64,000 nt of DNA from Leptolyngbya sp. KIOST-1 (GTDB lineage Bacteria > Cyanobacteriota > Cyanobacteriia > Phormidesmidales > Phormidesmidaceae), in contig NZ_JQFA01000004.1 in the NCBI RefSeq assembly GCF_000763385.1, forward strand, positions 558,001 to 622,000. Direction: 5' to 3'. Each line of letters begins with the position of its first letter. Within the stretch, counting starts at the first letter, position 1. The notes below the pieces were generated by a model. It ran no database searches. It was not told the origin of the DNA and was given only the letters and a program-made list of their open reading frames with translations. The translations under genes and the position numbers were made by a program. Below are positions 16,785 through 25,721 of this stretch, piece by piece.

Positions 16785-16985
16785 ACTGCTGGTAATTAGA
16801 GAGCAGGCTATAAAACATAGCTTATTCAAAGTGAAGCGAATCTCAGCCAATTGAACTCGCCTGACTATATGAAATCTTGGAAGATCAAGTCCTTGAAACT
16901 TGCTTAAACCGTTGCGGAAACCCGCTCCTAACTGAAAGTACAGATTGAAATTAATATTACATAAGTTTGGGTCAAGAAATATAAC

Positions 16986-17564
16986 ATGAAAAAACTTAAC
17001 TATTATGAAATATTGGGAGTGGAGAAAAATGCATCTATTGACGAGATTAAACAGGCATATAGGAAAAAAGCCTTCGAGTGTCACCCAGACCATGGGGGAA
17101 CGGTTACTGAAATGCAGATCGTAAATGAAGCATGGGAAATTCTCTCCGATCCTCACGCCAGAGTTGTATATGACCGAGAGCAGACTAATCCTAATGATCA
17201 GGAAGCTCAACGAGAAAATCGCCAGAACAGAGCAAGGGCTCAGCAAAAGGCTGCTGAGTATCCTAAGTCATGGGAAGCTTTTGAAAAGTATCTGAACAAC
17301 TTGCTGAACGATATTAGAAATGCAGAATATCAAACAGAGTATGTCACATTAAAAGGAATTAGAATAGGGCTTCCCACATCAAGCAACAGTTATTCTGCAC
17401 AACTATTCATGGGCGTTGGGGGAGTATTAGGGCTAATATTTATGCTCTTTCTATTTGGTTTCTTTGCTCCCGGATCACTATTTATAACTGTGGCGTCAGG
17501 ATTTGCCATTGCCGGTGCGTGGGTAGGATATTTTTTGCATAAAATACTCAAAAACGAACTATAA
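16986..17564 (+). CDS. J-domain (DnaJ-like) membrane protein
   Basis: This 192-residue protein begins with a J domain (residues 4-68, with H33-P34-D35 in the HPD loop and the final helix EAWEILSDPHARVVYDRE). This predicts that it stimulates an Hsp70 ATPase. A charged Gln/Arg-rich linker follows. The C-terminus has two hydrophobic segments at about residues 140-160 and 165-183, so it is probably membrane-anchored. The glycine-rich and zinc-finger regions of full DnaJ are absent. Codon use is AT-rich compared with nearby housekeeping genes. Confidence 0.85.
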   Translation: MKKLNYYEILGVEKNASIDEIKQAYRKKAFECHPDHGGTVTEMQIVNEAWEILSDPHARVVYDREQTNPNDQEAQRENRQNRARAQQKAAEYPKSWEAFEKYLNNLLNDIRNAEYQTEYVTLKGIRIGLPTSSNSYSAQLFMGVGGVLGLIFMLFLFGFFAPGSLFITVASGFAIAGAWVGYFLHKILKNEL

Positions 17565-17583
17565 AATATAAAGAATATGTAGA

Positions 17584-17608
17584 TTGGGTGAAACAGAGTG
17601 TAACCCAA
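17584..17608. repeat. TTGGGT...ACCCAA hairpin repeat
   Basis: TTGGGT (17584-17589) and ACCCAA (17603-17608) form a short inverted repeat about 20 bases after the J-domain gene. It resembles the GTTGGGTT...AACCCAAC elements often dispersed between cyanobacterial genes. It may be a degenerate copy of a miniature element and could act as a weak terminator. Confidence 0.4.
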
Positions 17609-17674
17609 CACCAGACTCAGCTTCGTTAGACTCCATTGGCGCTCTGTCTAACTTACAGCGCTACAATAGCTATT

Positions 17675-17809
17675 ATGACTACAGGTATTGAAGGCATATG
17701 TCAGAAGTTTGCTAAAGATCAATTTGAGTTTTCTAAGCATGCTGTTTATCAATCTATTGTGCGTCAGATTTTGGTGAGGGAGGTTCGAGAGGCGATTAGG
17801 GGTCGATAA
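17675..17809 (+). pseudogene. DUF4258-like gene fragment
   Basis: A 44-codon frame reads FEFSKHAVYQSIVRQILVRE (part), then VREAIRGR and TAA. The pattern SKHA-x2-Q-x3-R-x2-L-x2-EV-x2-AI is the N-terminal half of DUF4258 proteins (RelE-like toxin relatives of about 90 residues). The rest of the domain is missing. Nothing after the stop restores it in another frame as far as I can see, so this is probably a truncated remnant. Confidence 0.5.
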
Positions 17810-17895
17810 ACCGGGGATGCTACAGTGAACCAATCGTATACCCTGAATCCTTCAAGGGTCTGTTACCATCAAATTAGCGCTCTTGGTGGTTACTC

Positions 17896-18234
17896 ATGAC
17901 GTTAGCGATCGCGACTGAGCCCACGCCTCTCAAATCAAATGAGGATGGCGTCGTTCTTGTCGGCAACACTCGCGTCACCTTAGATACTGTGGTTACCGCC
18001 TTTCTGGAGGGTGCTACCGCAGAAGAGATTGCTGAGCAGTACCCAGTTCTTCAACTAGCTGACGTATATTCAGTGATTGCGTACTACTTGCGGCGAAAAG
18101 CCGAAGTTGATGATTATTTGAAAATCAGACAAGAGCGTGCCGCACAAGTTCGTCAAGAAAACGAGCGACGTTTCAGCCCAATTGGAATACGCGATCGCTT
18201 AATGGCGAGACTTGACCATCAAAACCAGAGCTGA
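17896..18234 (+). CDS. DUF433 antitoxin
   Basis: This 112-residue protein carries a DUF433 domain (VLVGNTRVTLDTVVTAFLEGATAEEIAEQYP, split over residues 20-52), a helix-turn-helix-like fold found in antitoxins paired with DUF5615 PIN-like toxins. The C-terminal third (KIRQERAAQVRQENERRF) is a charged helix that would wrap the toxin. The stop at 18232-18234 is one base before the ATG of the DUF5615 gene, the standard coupled arrangement of a type II toxin-antitoxin operon. Confidence 0.88.
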   Translation: MTLAIATEPTPLKSNEDGVVLVGNTRVTLDTVVTAFLEGATAEEIAEQYPVLQLADVYSVIAYYLRRKAEVDDYLKIRQERAAQVRQENERRFSPIGIRDRLMARLDHQNQS

Positions 18235-18235
18235 G

Positions 18236-18601
18236 ATGCTACGCCTCTTAGCGGACGAGAACTTCAACAACCAAATTGTTCGGGGTATTCTTCGGCGCAA
18301 ACCTGAAATTGATATCGTCAGAGTTCAAGATGTAAATCTGTCCGAAACTGATGATCGAGTCATTCTGGAATGGGCGGCACAGCAGGGCCGAGTTCTGCTC
18401 ACCCACGATGTAGAAACAATGACCCGCTATGCCTATGAGCGTGTACAAGCAGGGTTGGCAATGCCAGGAGTCTTTGAGATTAGCCGCAATGCCCCAGTTG
18501 GGCTAGCAATCGAAGAAATTTTGCTAATTACTGAAGGTAGCCTTGAGGGCGAATGGGAACGTGGTGTTTGGCGAAGACCCGCCGCCCGATCTGGTGGTTG
18601 A
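18236..18601 (+). CDS. DUF5615 PIN-like toxin, with altered C-terminus
   Basis: This 121-residue product starts MLRLLADENFNNQIVRGIL, the usual N-terminus of DUF5615 PIN-like proteins, and has the acidic residues expected of the fold (ADENF, DRVILEWA, LLTHDVET). These toxins are predicted RNases. After about residue 107 (SLEGEWE) the family normally ends within a few residues. Here the sequence runs on as RGVWRRPAARSGG because it is joined to a Uma2 gene remnant in another frame. The catalytic part looks intact. ATG 18236 is preferred over an upstream TTG. Confidence 0.85.
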   Translation: MLRLLADENFNNQIVRGILRRKPEIDIVRVQDVNLSETDDRVILEWAAQQGRVLLTHDVETMTRYAYERVQAGLAMPGVFEISRNAPVGLAIEEILLITEGSLEGEWERGVWRRPAARSGG

Positions 18602-18854
18602 GGTCGATATTACCCACACCGATATTGCCAAAAATCAGTTTTACGCCAGTCTGGGGGTGCCCGAGTTTTGGCGCTTTAACGGCAGGGTTTGGCGGGTGTA
18701 TGGGCTGCAAGAGGGGGTTTACGGCGAAGTGGAACTCAGCCCGACCTTTCCCCAGGTGCCTAAAGACCGGCTCTATGAATTTCTCGCTACCGCCAAGGAT
18801 GACGAAATTGCTGCGGTGCAGGACCTGCGGGCCTGGTGGCAATCGAACAATTAA
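18543..18854 (+). pseudogene. 5'-truncated Uma2-family gene
   Basis: From about 18565 the frame encodes the C-terminal half of a Uma2 protein (PD-(D/E)xK fold): PPPDLVVEVDITHTDI, then KNQFYASLGVPEFWRFNG and a normal C-terminus. The roughly 90 N-terminal residues are absent. Sequence before the junction belongs to the DUF5615 gene. No proper start codon or ribosome site serves this frame. It is therefore probably a non-functional remnant left by a deletion that fused two genes. Confidence 0.75.
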
Positions 18855-18931
18855 CTCAGCGGCGGGCGATCGCACCTCAGCCTGCGATCGCATCTGGGCA
18901 CTCTAAGCCCTGTAGCATTCTGTCGCACTGC

Positions 18932-19789
18932 ATGGTCTTTAACCTTCGACAACCGCTGCGCTTTGGCATTGGGGCCATTGTGCTGGCCGGAGTTGGGAGC
19001 GCGATCGCAGCTCCAGCCCAGGCCCAAACAGGGCCTACCGTGGCCATTCCCCCCGCCTATTGGCAGGCTGTTGAAGATGCCAGAACGCCCGAACCCCACG
19101 AAGTCTTTCGAGACCTGACCGCCATCACCCGCCACAACAGCGCCCTCCGTTGGGATGAGCAGGGCCGCGTCTTGATGGCGACCTGGGCCGACTGGGTGGG
19201 CTATAGCCAAAACGTGGGCAGTCAGCTGATTGCGACCCGCGATGTGTGGGTGACAGCTGTGCCCGACCTGCAACGCTTCTGCCAAGCCTACACCCCAACC
19301 CCAGAGGTTCCCCTGGCGGCGCGCCTGGGTCAGGTACTTGGCCTGCCGCCAGAATCCGCCGATCGCTCGGCCCAGCGCCAGGTGGTGGAGATCTGGGTGG
19401 ATCCGCAGTTTTTGTTTCGCCCCAGCCCCGACCCCGAAATCACCGACCATGAGGCCGAGCTGACCTTTCGTGCCGCCAGCGAATTTGTCACAGTGCCGAT
19501 CGCCTATCAGCACTGGTTTTACGCCCAGTACGACCAGCGCTACCAGTACCAGGGCCAGCCGATCGCCCTTGACGACGCAGACCCCCCCAGCGCCCTGCCC
19601 TACCCCTGGACTCAGCTGGGCTACACCTACGACTGGGGGAACAGCGCCGACTGGGCCACCCTCGACCGCGATCGCCCCGAGCATGTGGGCCTGAGCGAGT
19701 TTGTGGTGCGCCAGTGGTCACCGATCGCTATCCAGGCCGTGCAGCCCACCGATGTTTACTGCCGCGAGTCGGGCTCGCCCCAGCGCTAA
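18932..19789 (+). CDS. Secreted protein, unknown function
   Basis: The 285-residue product has a classical signal peptide (MVFNLRQPLRF, a hydrophobic core to about residue 27, and an APAQAQ cleavage site), so it should be periplasmic or extracellular. The mature part is rich in Trp, Tyr and acidic residues (WADWVGYSQNVG; EIWVDPQFLFRPSPDPEI) and contains few cysteines. I recognise no domain. ATG 18932 was chosen because it opens the signal peptide. An upstream in-frame start would bury it. Confidence 0.75.
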   Translation: MVFNLRQPLRFGIGAIVLAGVGSAIAAPAQAQTGPTVAIPPAYWQAVEDARTPEPHEVFRDLTAITRHNSALRWDEQGRVLMATWADWVGYSQNVGSQLIATRDVWVTAVPDLQRFCQAYTPTPEVPLAARLGQVLGLPPESADRSAQRQVVEIWVDPQFLFRPSPDPEITDHEAELTFRAASEFVTVPIAYQHWFYAQYDQRYQYQGQPIALDDADPPSALPYPWTQLGYTYDWGNSADWATLDRDRPEHVGLSEFVVRQWSPIAIQAVQPTDVYCRESGSPQR

Positions 19790-19864
19790 TTCGTCCGTCT
19801 GATAGAGTCCCTTAGCCAAACCCCTGGATGACAGTGGGTGTGACGTCTATCTCTGGCTCAACCT

Positions 19865-20158
19865 ATGACCGCCTATACCCTAGAGGCAGCGGCGACCAAA
19901 GCCGCGATCGCCTCGCTCAACCTCTACCGCACCCACCTTTCACCCCACAAAGGCTTTGCCTGTCCCCACGGTGTGCTCTACGGCGAATCCTGCTCAGACT
20001 ACGTGAAACGCATTTTGAGCGATCAAAATTTCAGCGCGGCCATTCGGCAAGCTCCCCAACAGTTTAGAAACTGCCGACTGGCGGCCCAAACGCTACAATC
20101 TCGCCGGGCTCAGGGCGGCTGTTTCATCATCCCCTGCTGCATTCCAATTCCGCTCTAG
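19865..20158 (+). CDS. YidD-like protein (membrane protein insertion efficiency factor family)
   Basis: This 97-residue protein shows the YidD pattern: LNLYRTHLSPHKGFACPHG near residue 19, CSDYVKRIL, and a Cys-rich C-terminus (GGCFIIPCC). YidD proteins are small amphipathic factors placed near the Sec/YidC machinery. Here the gene is not next to rnpA or yidC, so it is likely one of the divergent extra copies seen in cyanobacteria. Function is inferred from family only. Confidence 0.65.
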   Translation: MTAYTLEAAATKAAIASLNLYRTHLSPHKGFACPHGVLYGESCSDYVKRILSDQNFSAAIRQAPQQFRNCRLAAQTLQSRRAQGGCFIIPCCIPIPL

Positions 20159-20471
20159 CTCTACCTGATGGAGCCAATCCACCCGTGCCGTTCACAGTCT
20201 GGTGGATAGCCGCTGAGTGGTTCTTTGGGCGATGATGGAGGAATGGCAGAGTAAGCCCCGGCTTTGGGCCCCTGGTGGAGGGACCTGGCTGTAGGTCTGG
20301 CCAGCTAGCGGCGGGCCAAATATGCGGTAGTCTGAGGGTTTGACAAACCCAACGCAGTTGGCTTGTGGTCGGGAGGTGAACCGCTTGAGGCAGGGGCTAG
20401 CCGCCTACTCACCAGCCCCGCTCCGCCTGGGTTTAGCTCCGCGATTACATCAGCTCGTGTGATGACATTTC
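20159..20471. other. 313-base intergenic region
   Basis: No gene, strong hairpin or repeat array was recognised between the YidD-like gene and the large hybrid kinase. It presumably contains the kinase promoter. Confidence 0.5.
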
Positions 20472-23400
20472 ATGATCAATCGCTTCAAAATTGGCACCAG
20501 AATCGGGGCCGGGTTTGCCCTGGGACTAACCATCCTCACCCTACTCGGGGCCGTTGCCTATAGAACCACCACTAACCTGATTCGCAATGCCCAGCGCGAG
20601 CGGGCCTCTCACCAAGTTTTGGGGTACCTGGCCGATCTGGAGGCGGAGTTAGCCAATGCCGAAACCGGGCAACGTGGCTATCTGATCACGGGGCAGCCCC
20701 TATACCTGGAACCCTACAACCAGGCCCTAACCCAGATTGACGAACTCGAACGGATGCTGCGTCAGCTCGACTTGGGTGACTCGGCTACCTACGGTCGCTT
20801 AGATGAGCTGAGCCCGCTGATTGATGCCCGTCTAGCGAGACTGAGGGAGGGGATTAATCGGCGTGAGACCGGCGGGTTTGCAGCGGCCCAGGCCTTCATT
20901 TTGACGGATCAGGGGCGGCAGCTCATGGTACAGGTGCGCAATCTAATTGATGAGCTGCGCCTGGAAGAAGAGGCTCTGCTGGAGGCTCGGGCCGAGCAAG
21001 CCCAGTTGGCGGCCCAGCAAACCCTCTACACCATTGCCTTTGGTATCCCGGCCTCGTTTGTTTTGCTGTCGCTGGTGGGCTGGGCGCTGGCCCGCAACAT
21101 CTCCCGGCCCCTGCGAAATCTCTCCGATACCGCCGAGCAACTGGCCAAGGGTGATCTGACGATCGACCTGCCCCAGAGCACCTCCCAGGACGAAACCGGC
21201 ATTCTGACCCGCACCTTTAACCTGATGGTGGTCAACCTGCGGGAAACCATTCGCGCCAATGAGGATCAGCGCTGGCTGAAGTCTAACCTGGCCGATCTGT
21301 CCCAGCAGCTCCAGGGCCAGCGCAGTCTGGAAGCCCTGGCCAACCTGGTGCTGACCTATGTGGCGCCGCTGGTAGGGGCCCAGCAGGGTCTGCTGTACCT
21401 GCTGGACACCGACAGCCAGCCGTCGCGGCTGAAGCTGCTCAGCAGCTATGCCTACCAGGAGCGCAAGCAGCTGGCCAACGAGTTTGCCCTGGGGGAGGGT
21501 CTGGTGGGTCAGTGTGCCCTGGAGCAGCAGCGGATTTTGCTGACCGAGGTGCCAGGCGACTACATTCGCATTCGTTCGGGGCTGGGGACGGCCCCGCCGC
21601 TCAATATCGTGGTGCTGCCGATTCTGTTTGAGCACCAGGTGCAGGGGGTGATCGAACTGGCGTCGTTTCAGCGGTTTGACGATCTCCAGCTCTCCTTTTT
21701 AGAGGAGGCCAGCGCCGTGGCGGGGGTGATGATCAATGCGATCGCCGCCTACCTGCAAACCCAGCAGTTGCTGGAGCAGTCCCAAATTTTGACCGAAGAG
21801 CTGCGCCAGCAGCAGGAAGAACTGCTCCAGAGCAACCAGCTGCTAGAGGAGCGCACCCAGTCCCTGCAGGAGTCGGAGTACACCCTGCAGCAGCAGCAGG
21901 AGGAGCTACAGCAGTCCAACGAAGAACTCCAGCAGCTCAACGAGGAGCTGGAGGAAAAAGCCGAGCTGCTGGAAACCCAAAAACAACAGGTGGAGCGCAA
22001 AAACCAGGAGATCGAGCTGGCCCGGCAGGCCCTGGAGGATCAGGCCGCCCAGCTGGCCCAGTCGTCGCGCTACAAGTCAGAATTTCTGGCCAATATGTCC
22101 CACGAGCTGCGTACGCCGCTCAACAGCCTGCTGATTTTGGCCCAGATGCTCAGTACCAACAGCGACGGCAACCTGACCGAAAAGCAGGTGGAGTACAGCC
22201 GCACGATTCACTCCGCCGGGGCCGATCTGCTCGATCTGATCAACGATATTCTCGATATGGCCAAAATCGAGTCGGGCACCATGCAGGTGACCGTCGAGAC
22301 CCTGCCCTTTACGGCCATTCAGCTAGAGCTGACCCGCACCTTTGAGCCCCTGGCCGCCAGCAAGGGGCTCCAGTTCGACATTGTGCTCGACGAGACCCTG
22401 CCCCCCAGCCTCTCCACCGACCCCAGACGGCTCCAGCAAATTCTCAAAAACCTGCTCTCCAACGCCATCAAATTTACCGATCGCGGTAGCGTCACCGTAC
22501 AGGTTTCGCCCCTGGCGGGCGATCGGGTGGCCTTTGCGGTCAGCGACACCGGCATTGGCATCGCGCCGGATAAGCAGCAGACCATCTTTGGCGCGTTTCA
22601 GCAGGCCGACGGCACCACCAGCCGCAAGTACGGCGGCACCGGCCTGGGGCTGTCGATCAGCCAGCAGCTCAGTCAGCTGCTGGGCGGCAGCCTGGATCTG
22701 GTCAGCCAGCCCGATCGCGGCAGTACCTTCACCCTCTCGCTGCCGCTGCACTACAGCGCCCCCAGCAATGGCGCTCCCAGCAGTGGGGCCGAGCCGGAGG
22801 CACCGGTGGTTCGCAGCCGCCCCGCCGCTCCTGAGACAGCGGCTCCGGTAGAGGTGCCCAATCGCCTGGCCCAGCCTCTGCCGCCGCTACCCCACTCCCT
22901 GGAGGACGATCGCGACCGGGTGCAGCCAGCGGGGCAAGACGGCGCTGACCAGGTGCTGCTGGTGATTGAAGACGACCCCAACTTTGCTCGCATTTTGCTG
23001 GAGATGGCGCGGGGGCAGGGGTTCAAGGTGCTGGTAGCCCTGGAGGGGCAGGCCGGGCTGGCCATGGCCCAGCGGTTTGTGCCCAGCGCCATCACCCTCG
23101 ACCTGCACCTGCCCGACATGGAGGGGCTGACGGTGCTGGAGCAGCTCAAGCAGGACCCCGCCACGCGCCACATTCCGGTGCATGTGATGACGGTGAACGA
23201 CCAGCAGCAGCAGGAATTTCAGATGGGGGCGATCGCCCACATTCAAAAACCCGTGGCCCCCGAGGTTCTAACCCAAACCCTGATTGACATCAAACAGTTT
23301 GTGGAGCGGCGGGTGCGCTACCTGCTGGTGATCGAAGACGACCCGGTGCAGGCCCAGAGCATCATTGAGCTGATTGGTGGGCCTGAGGTGACCAGCACCG

Positions 23401-24119
23401 CCGTCCACACCGGAGCGGCGGCCCTGGCGGCTCTGCGATCGCAGCCCTGCGACTGTATCGTGCTCGACCTGGGCCTGCCGGACATGAACGGCTTTGACCT
23501 GATCGAGCAGATCAAGCAGAATCCGGCCCTGGTGCGGCTGCCAATCATTGTCTACACCGGCAAGGACTTGACGGAGGCTCAGGAAACTCAGCTGCGCCGC
23601 CTGGCCGAAACCATCATCATCAAGGACGTGCGATCGCCCGAGCGACTGCTGGACGAAACGGCGCTGTTTTTGCACCGGGTGCAGGCCGATCTGCCGCCGG
23701 GGCAGCAGCAAATGCTGGAGCGCCTGCACCACAGCGACCCGGCCCTGGCCGGCAAAAAGGTGCTGATTGTCGACGACGATGTTCGCAACGTGTTTGCCCT
23801 CACCAGCCTGCTGGAGCAGTACGACATGGAGGTGGTGTTTGCCGAAAATGGCCGCGACGGCATTGCCACCCTCCAGGCCAACCCCGATGTGGGTCTGGTG
23901 CTGATGGATGTGATGATGCCGGAGCTAGACGGCTACGAAACCACCCGCCTGATACGCCAGCAGGAGTCGTTTCGATCGCTGCCGATTATTGCCCTGACCG
24001 CCAAGGCCATGCAGGGCGATCGCGAAAAGTGCATTGAGGCCGGGGCCTCCGACTACATCACCAAACCAATCGATACCGAGCAGCTGCTCACCCTGCTGCG
24101 GCTGTGGTTATACCCGTGA
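20472..24119 (+). CDS. Hybrid sensor histidine kinase: CHASE3-HAMP-GAF-HisKA-HATPase-REC-REC-REC
   Basis: This 1215-residue membrane kinase has a first transmembrane helix at about 10-30, a CHASE3-like sensor ([16 protein letters not shown], about 40-180), a second helix at about 187-208 and a HAMP domain. A GAF domain follows at about 275-425, then a long Gln/Glu coiled coil (430-540). The phospho-acceptor H544 (NMSHELRTP) and the ATPase boxes are present (N box about 661, DTGIGI about 692, GGTGLGLSI about 722). Three receivers follow, with likely acceptor Asp residues near 876 (LDLHLPDM), 998 (LDLGLPDM) and 1145 ([10 protein letters not shown]). The signal is unknown. CheR, CheB and a second hybrid kinase follow on the same strand and probably work with it. 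Confidence 0.93.
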   Translation: MINRFKIGTRIGAGFALGLTILTLLGAVAYRTTTNLIRNAQRERASHQVLGYLADLEAELANAETGQRGYLITGQPLYLEPYNQALTQIDELERMLRQLDLGDSATYGRLDELSPLIDARLARLREGINRRETGGFAAAQAFILTDQGRQLMVQVRNLIDELRLEEEALLEARAEQAQLAAQQTLYTIAFGIPASFVLLSLVGWALARNISRPLRNLSDTAEQLAKGDLTIDLPQSTSQDETGILTRTFNLMVVNLRETIRANEDQRWLKSNLADLSQQLQGQRSLEALANLVLTYVAPLVGAQQGLLYLLDTDSQPSRLKLLSSYAYQERKQLANEFALGEGLVGQCALEQQRILLTEVPGDYIRIRSGLGTAPPLNIVVLPILFEHQVQGVIELASFQRFDDLQLSFLEEASAVAGVMINAIAAYLQTQQLLEQSQILTEELRQQQEELLQSNQLLEERTQSLQESEYTLQQQQEELQQSNEELQQLNEELEEKAELLETQKQQVERKNQEIELARQALEDQAAQLAQSSRYKSEFLANMSHELRTPLNSLLILAQMLSTNSDGNLTEKQVEYSRTIHSAGADLLDLINDILDMAKIESGTMQVTVETLPFTAIQLELTRTFEPLAASKGLQFDIVLDETLPPSLSTDPRRLQQILKNLLSNAIKFTDRGSVTVQVSPLAGDRVAFAVSDTGIGIAPDKQQTIFGAFQQADGTTSRKYGGTGLGLSISQQLSQLLGGSLDLVSQPDRGSTFTLSLPLHYSAPSNGAPSSGAEPEAPVVRSRPAAPETAAPVEVPNRLAQPLPPLPHSLEDDRDRVQPAGQDGADQVLLVIEDDPNFARILLEMARGQGFKVLVALEGQAGLAMAQRFVPSAITLDLHLPDMEGLTVLEQLKQDPATRHIPVHVMTVNDQQQQEFQMGAIAHIQKPVAPEVLTQTLIDIKQFVERRVRYLLVIEDDPVQAQSIIELIGGPEVTSTAVHTGAAALAALRSQPCDCIVLDLGLPDMNGFDLIEQIKQNPALVRLPIIVYTGKDLTEAQETQLRRLAETIIIKDVRSPERLLDETALFLHRVQADLPPGQQQMLERLHHSDPALAGKKVLIVDDDVRNVFALTSLLEQYDMEVVFAENGRDGIATLQANPDVGLVLMDVMMPELDGYETTRLIRQQESFRSLPIIALTAKAMQGDREKCIEAGASDYITKPIDTEQLLTLLRLWLYP

Positions 24120-24322
24120 TTCTGGCCCAAAATCCTCTCTTGGGAGTACAGTTTAGCCAGGCAACTACGTGAGAATAGATGTCAAGGTCGATGCGCTGGT
24201 CATCGGCTCTGGTAGCGGGAACAAACGCCTCGCGGGGCTGGTTCCGGGGGTGGATCGACCGGGGTTGATGACGCTGTTTTCGAGTGGATTGACCCGTTAA
24301 TTGACGTCATTGTGCAGGACCA

Positions 24323-25147
24323 GTGAGTATCTTAAAGGCAGACGAAGTAGATATTCACCTGCTGGTTGAGGGGCTATACCATCGGTATGGCTACGATTTT
24401 CGCAACTATGCCAAGGCCTCGCTCAAGCGCCGCATCCACAGCTTTTTAAAGGCCGAATCAATCGCCAGTGTGGCTGACCTGCAGGTTCAGATGCTGCGCG
24501 ATCGCGCCTGTGCCGATCGCCTGCTGCTGGGGCTCACCGTCAACACCACCGCCATGTTTCGTGACCCCGGCTTCTACATCGCCTTTCGGCAGCAGGTGGT
24601 GCCCCTGCTGCGCACCTACCCCTTTTTTCGCATCTGGCATGCGGGCTGTTCCACCGGCCAAGAAGTGTACTCCATGGCCATTTTGCTGCAGGAAGAGGGG
24701 CTCTACCACCGCTGCCGCATCTACGCCACCGACGCCAACGAAAGGGTGCTGCAAACGGCGCGCCAGGGCATCTATCCCTACAAACAAATGCAGGAATACA
24801 CCCAGCTTTACCTGAAGGCGGGCGGGCAACGCACCTTTTCGGAGTACTACACCGCCAACTACGACAACGTGATTTTGCGCCCTTTTTTGCGGGAGAGAAT
24901 TGTCTTTGGTGAGCACAATTTAGTCACCGATGGATCGTTCAATGAATTTAACGTCATTATCTGTCGCAACGTGCTGATTTATTTCAACCAAGCGCTGCAA
25001 AACCAGGTGCACGAACTGTTCTACAACAGCCTCTGTAAATTCGGTATCCTGGGCTTAGGTAAACAGGAAACCATTCGGTTTACCAAGTATGAAACGGCCT
25101 ATGAGGACCTGGCTAAAGCCGAAAAGCTGTACAGGAGACGGAGCTAG
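24323..25147 (+). CDS. CheR-type protein-glutamate methyltransferase
   Basis: The 274-residue product has an N-terminal helical domain (YGYDFRNYAKASLKRRI) and a SAM-binding domain with HAGCSTGQEVYSMA and IICRNVLIYF, both typical of CheR, which methylates glutamates on chemoreceptors. In place of the common GEEPYS the motif reads GQEVYS. Start is GTG 24323. The stop overlaps the GTG start of the CheB gene by one base, so both should be made together. No chemoreceptor gene lies in this window, so the substrate may be a sensor kinase or a distant receptor. Confidence 0.9.
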   Translation: MSILKADEVDIHLLVEGLYHRYGYDFRNYAKASLKRRIHSFLKAESIASVADLQVQMLRDRACADRLLLGLTVNTTAMFRDPGFYIAFRQQVVPLLRTYPFFRIWHAGCSTGQEVYSMAILLQEEGLYHRCRIYATDANERVLQTARQGIYPYKQMQEYTQLYLKAGGQRTFSEYYTANYDNVILRPFLRERIVFGEHNLVTDGSFNEFNVIICRNVLIYFNQALQNQVHELFYNSLCKFGILGLGKQETIRFTKYETAYEDLAKAEKLYRRRS

Positions 25148-25719
25148 TGGCCTATGAACTCCTGACCATAGGCACCTCCTTAGGAGGGTTGACGGCTCTC
25201 AAGACTTTGCTAGGATCGCTGCCTGAGTCGTTCCCCGCCGCCCTGGCGATTGTTCAGCACCGCCATCGGGAGTCCGATCAGGGTCTGAGCACGTTTTTGC
25301 AGCAGTTTACGGTTCTGCCTGTGCACGAAGTAGAAGACAAAGAATTCATCCGGCCTGGGCACGTTTACTTCGCTCCCGCCGACTATCATTTGCTGGTAGA
25401 ATATGGGTATTTCTCTCTTTCGATCGATGACCCAGTTTGCTATGCTCGTCCGTCAATTGATGTGCTGTTTGAGTCAGCGGCCGATGTCTACAATGATCGC
25501 GTTATCGGCATTATTTTGACCGGAGCTAACCACGATGGGGTACAGGGCTTATCGACGATTAAGTCGCGGGGAGGGCTAACGATTGTGCAGGCTCCAGGCA
25601 CCGCCGAAAGTCCAATTTTGCCTGAGGCGGCGATCGCAGCGGTTCCCGTCGACATGGTTTTGCCTATCTCCCACATCGGGCCTCATCTGATCAAACTTTG
25701 CGCGGCAGCGGGAGCCTAG
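25147..25719 (+). CDS. Stand-alone CheB methylesterase domain
   Basis: This 190-residue protein is the CheB catalytic domain without a receiver. The catalytic triad is visible as S11 in GTSLGGL, the histidine in VQHRHRESD, and the aspartate in LTGANHDGVQGL. It removes methyl groups (or deamidates glutamines) on receptors methylated by CheR. Start GTG 25147 shares its first base with the cheR stop. The missing receiver means that activity is not controlled by its own phosphorylation. Confidence 0.9.
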   Translation: MAYELLTIGTSLGGLTALKTLLGSLPESFPAALAIVQHRHRESDQGLSTFLQQFTVLPVHEVEDKEFIRPGHVYFAPADYHLLVEYGYFSLSIDDPVCYARPSIDVLFESAADVYNDRVIGIILTGANHDGVQGLSTIKSRGGLTIVQAPGTAESPILPEAAIAAVPVDMVLPISHIGPHLIKLCAAAGA

Positions 25720-25721
25720 GG

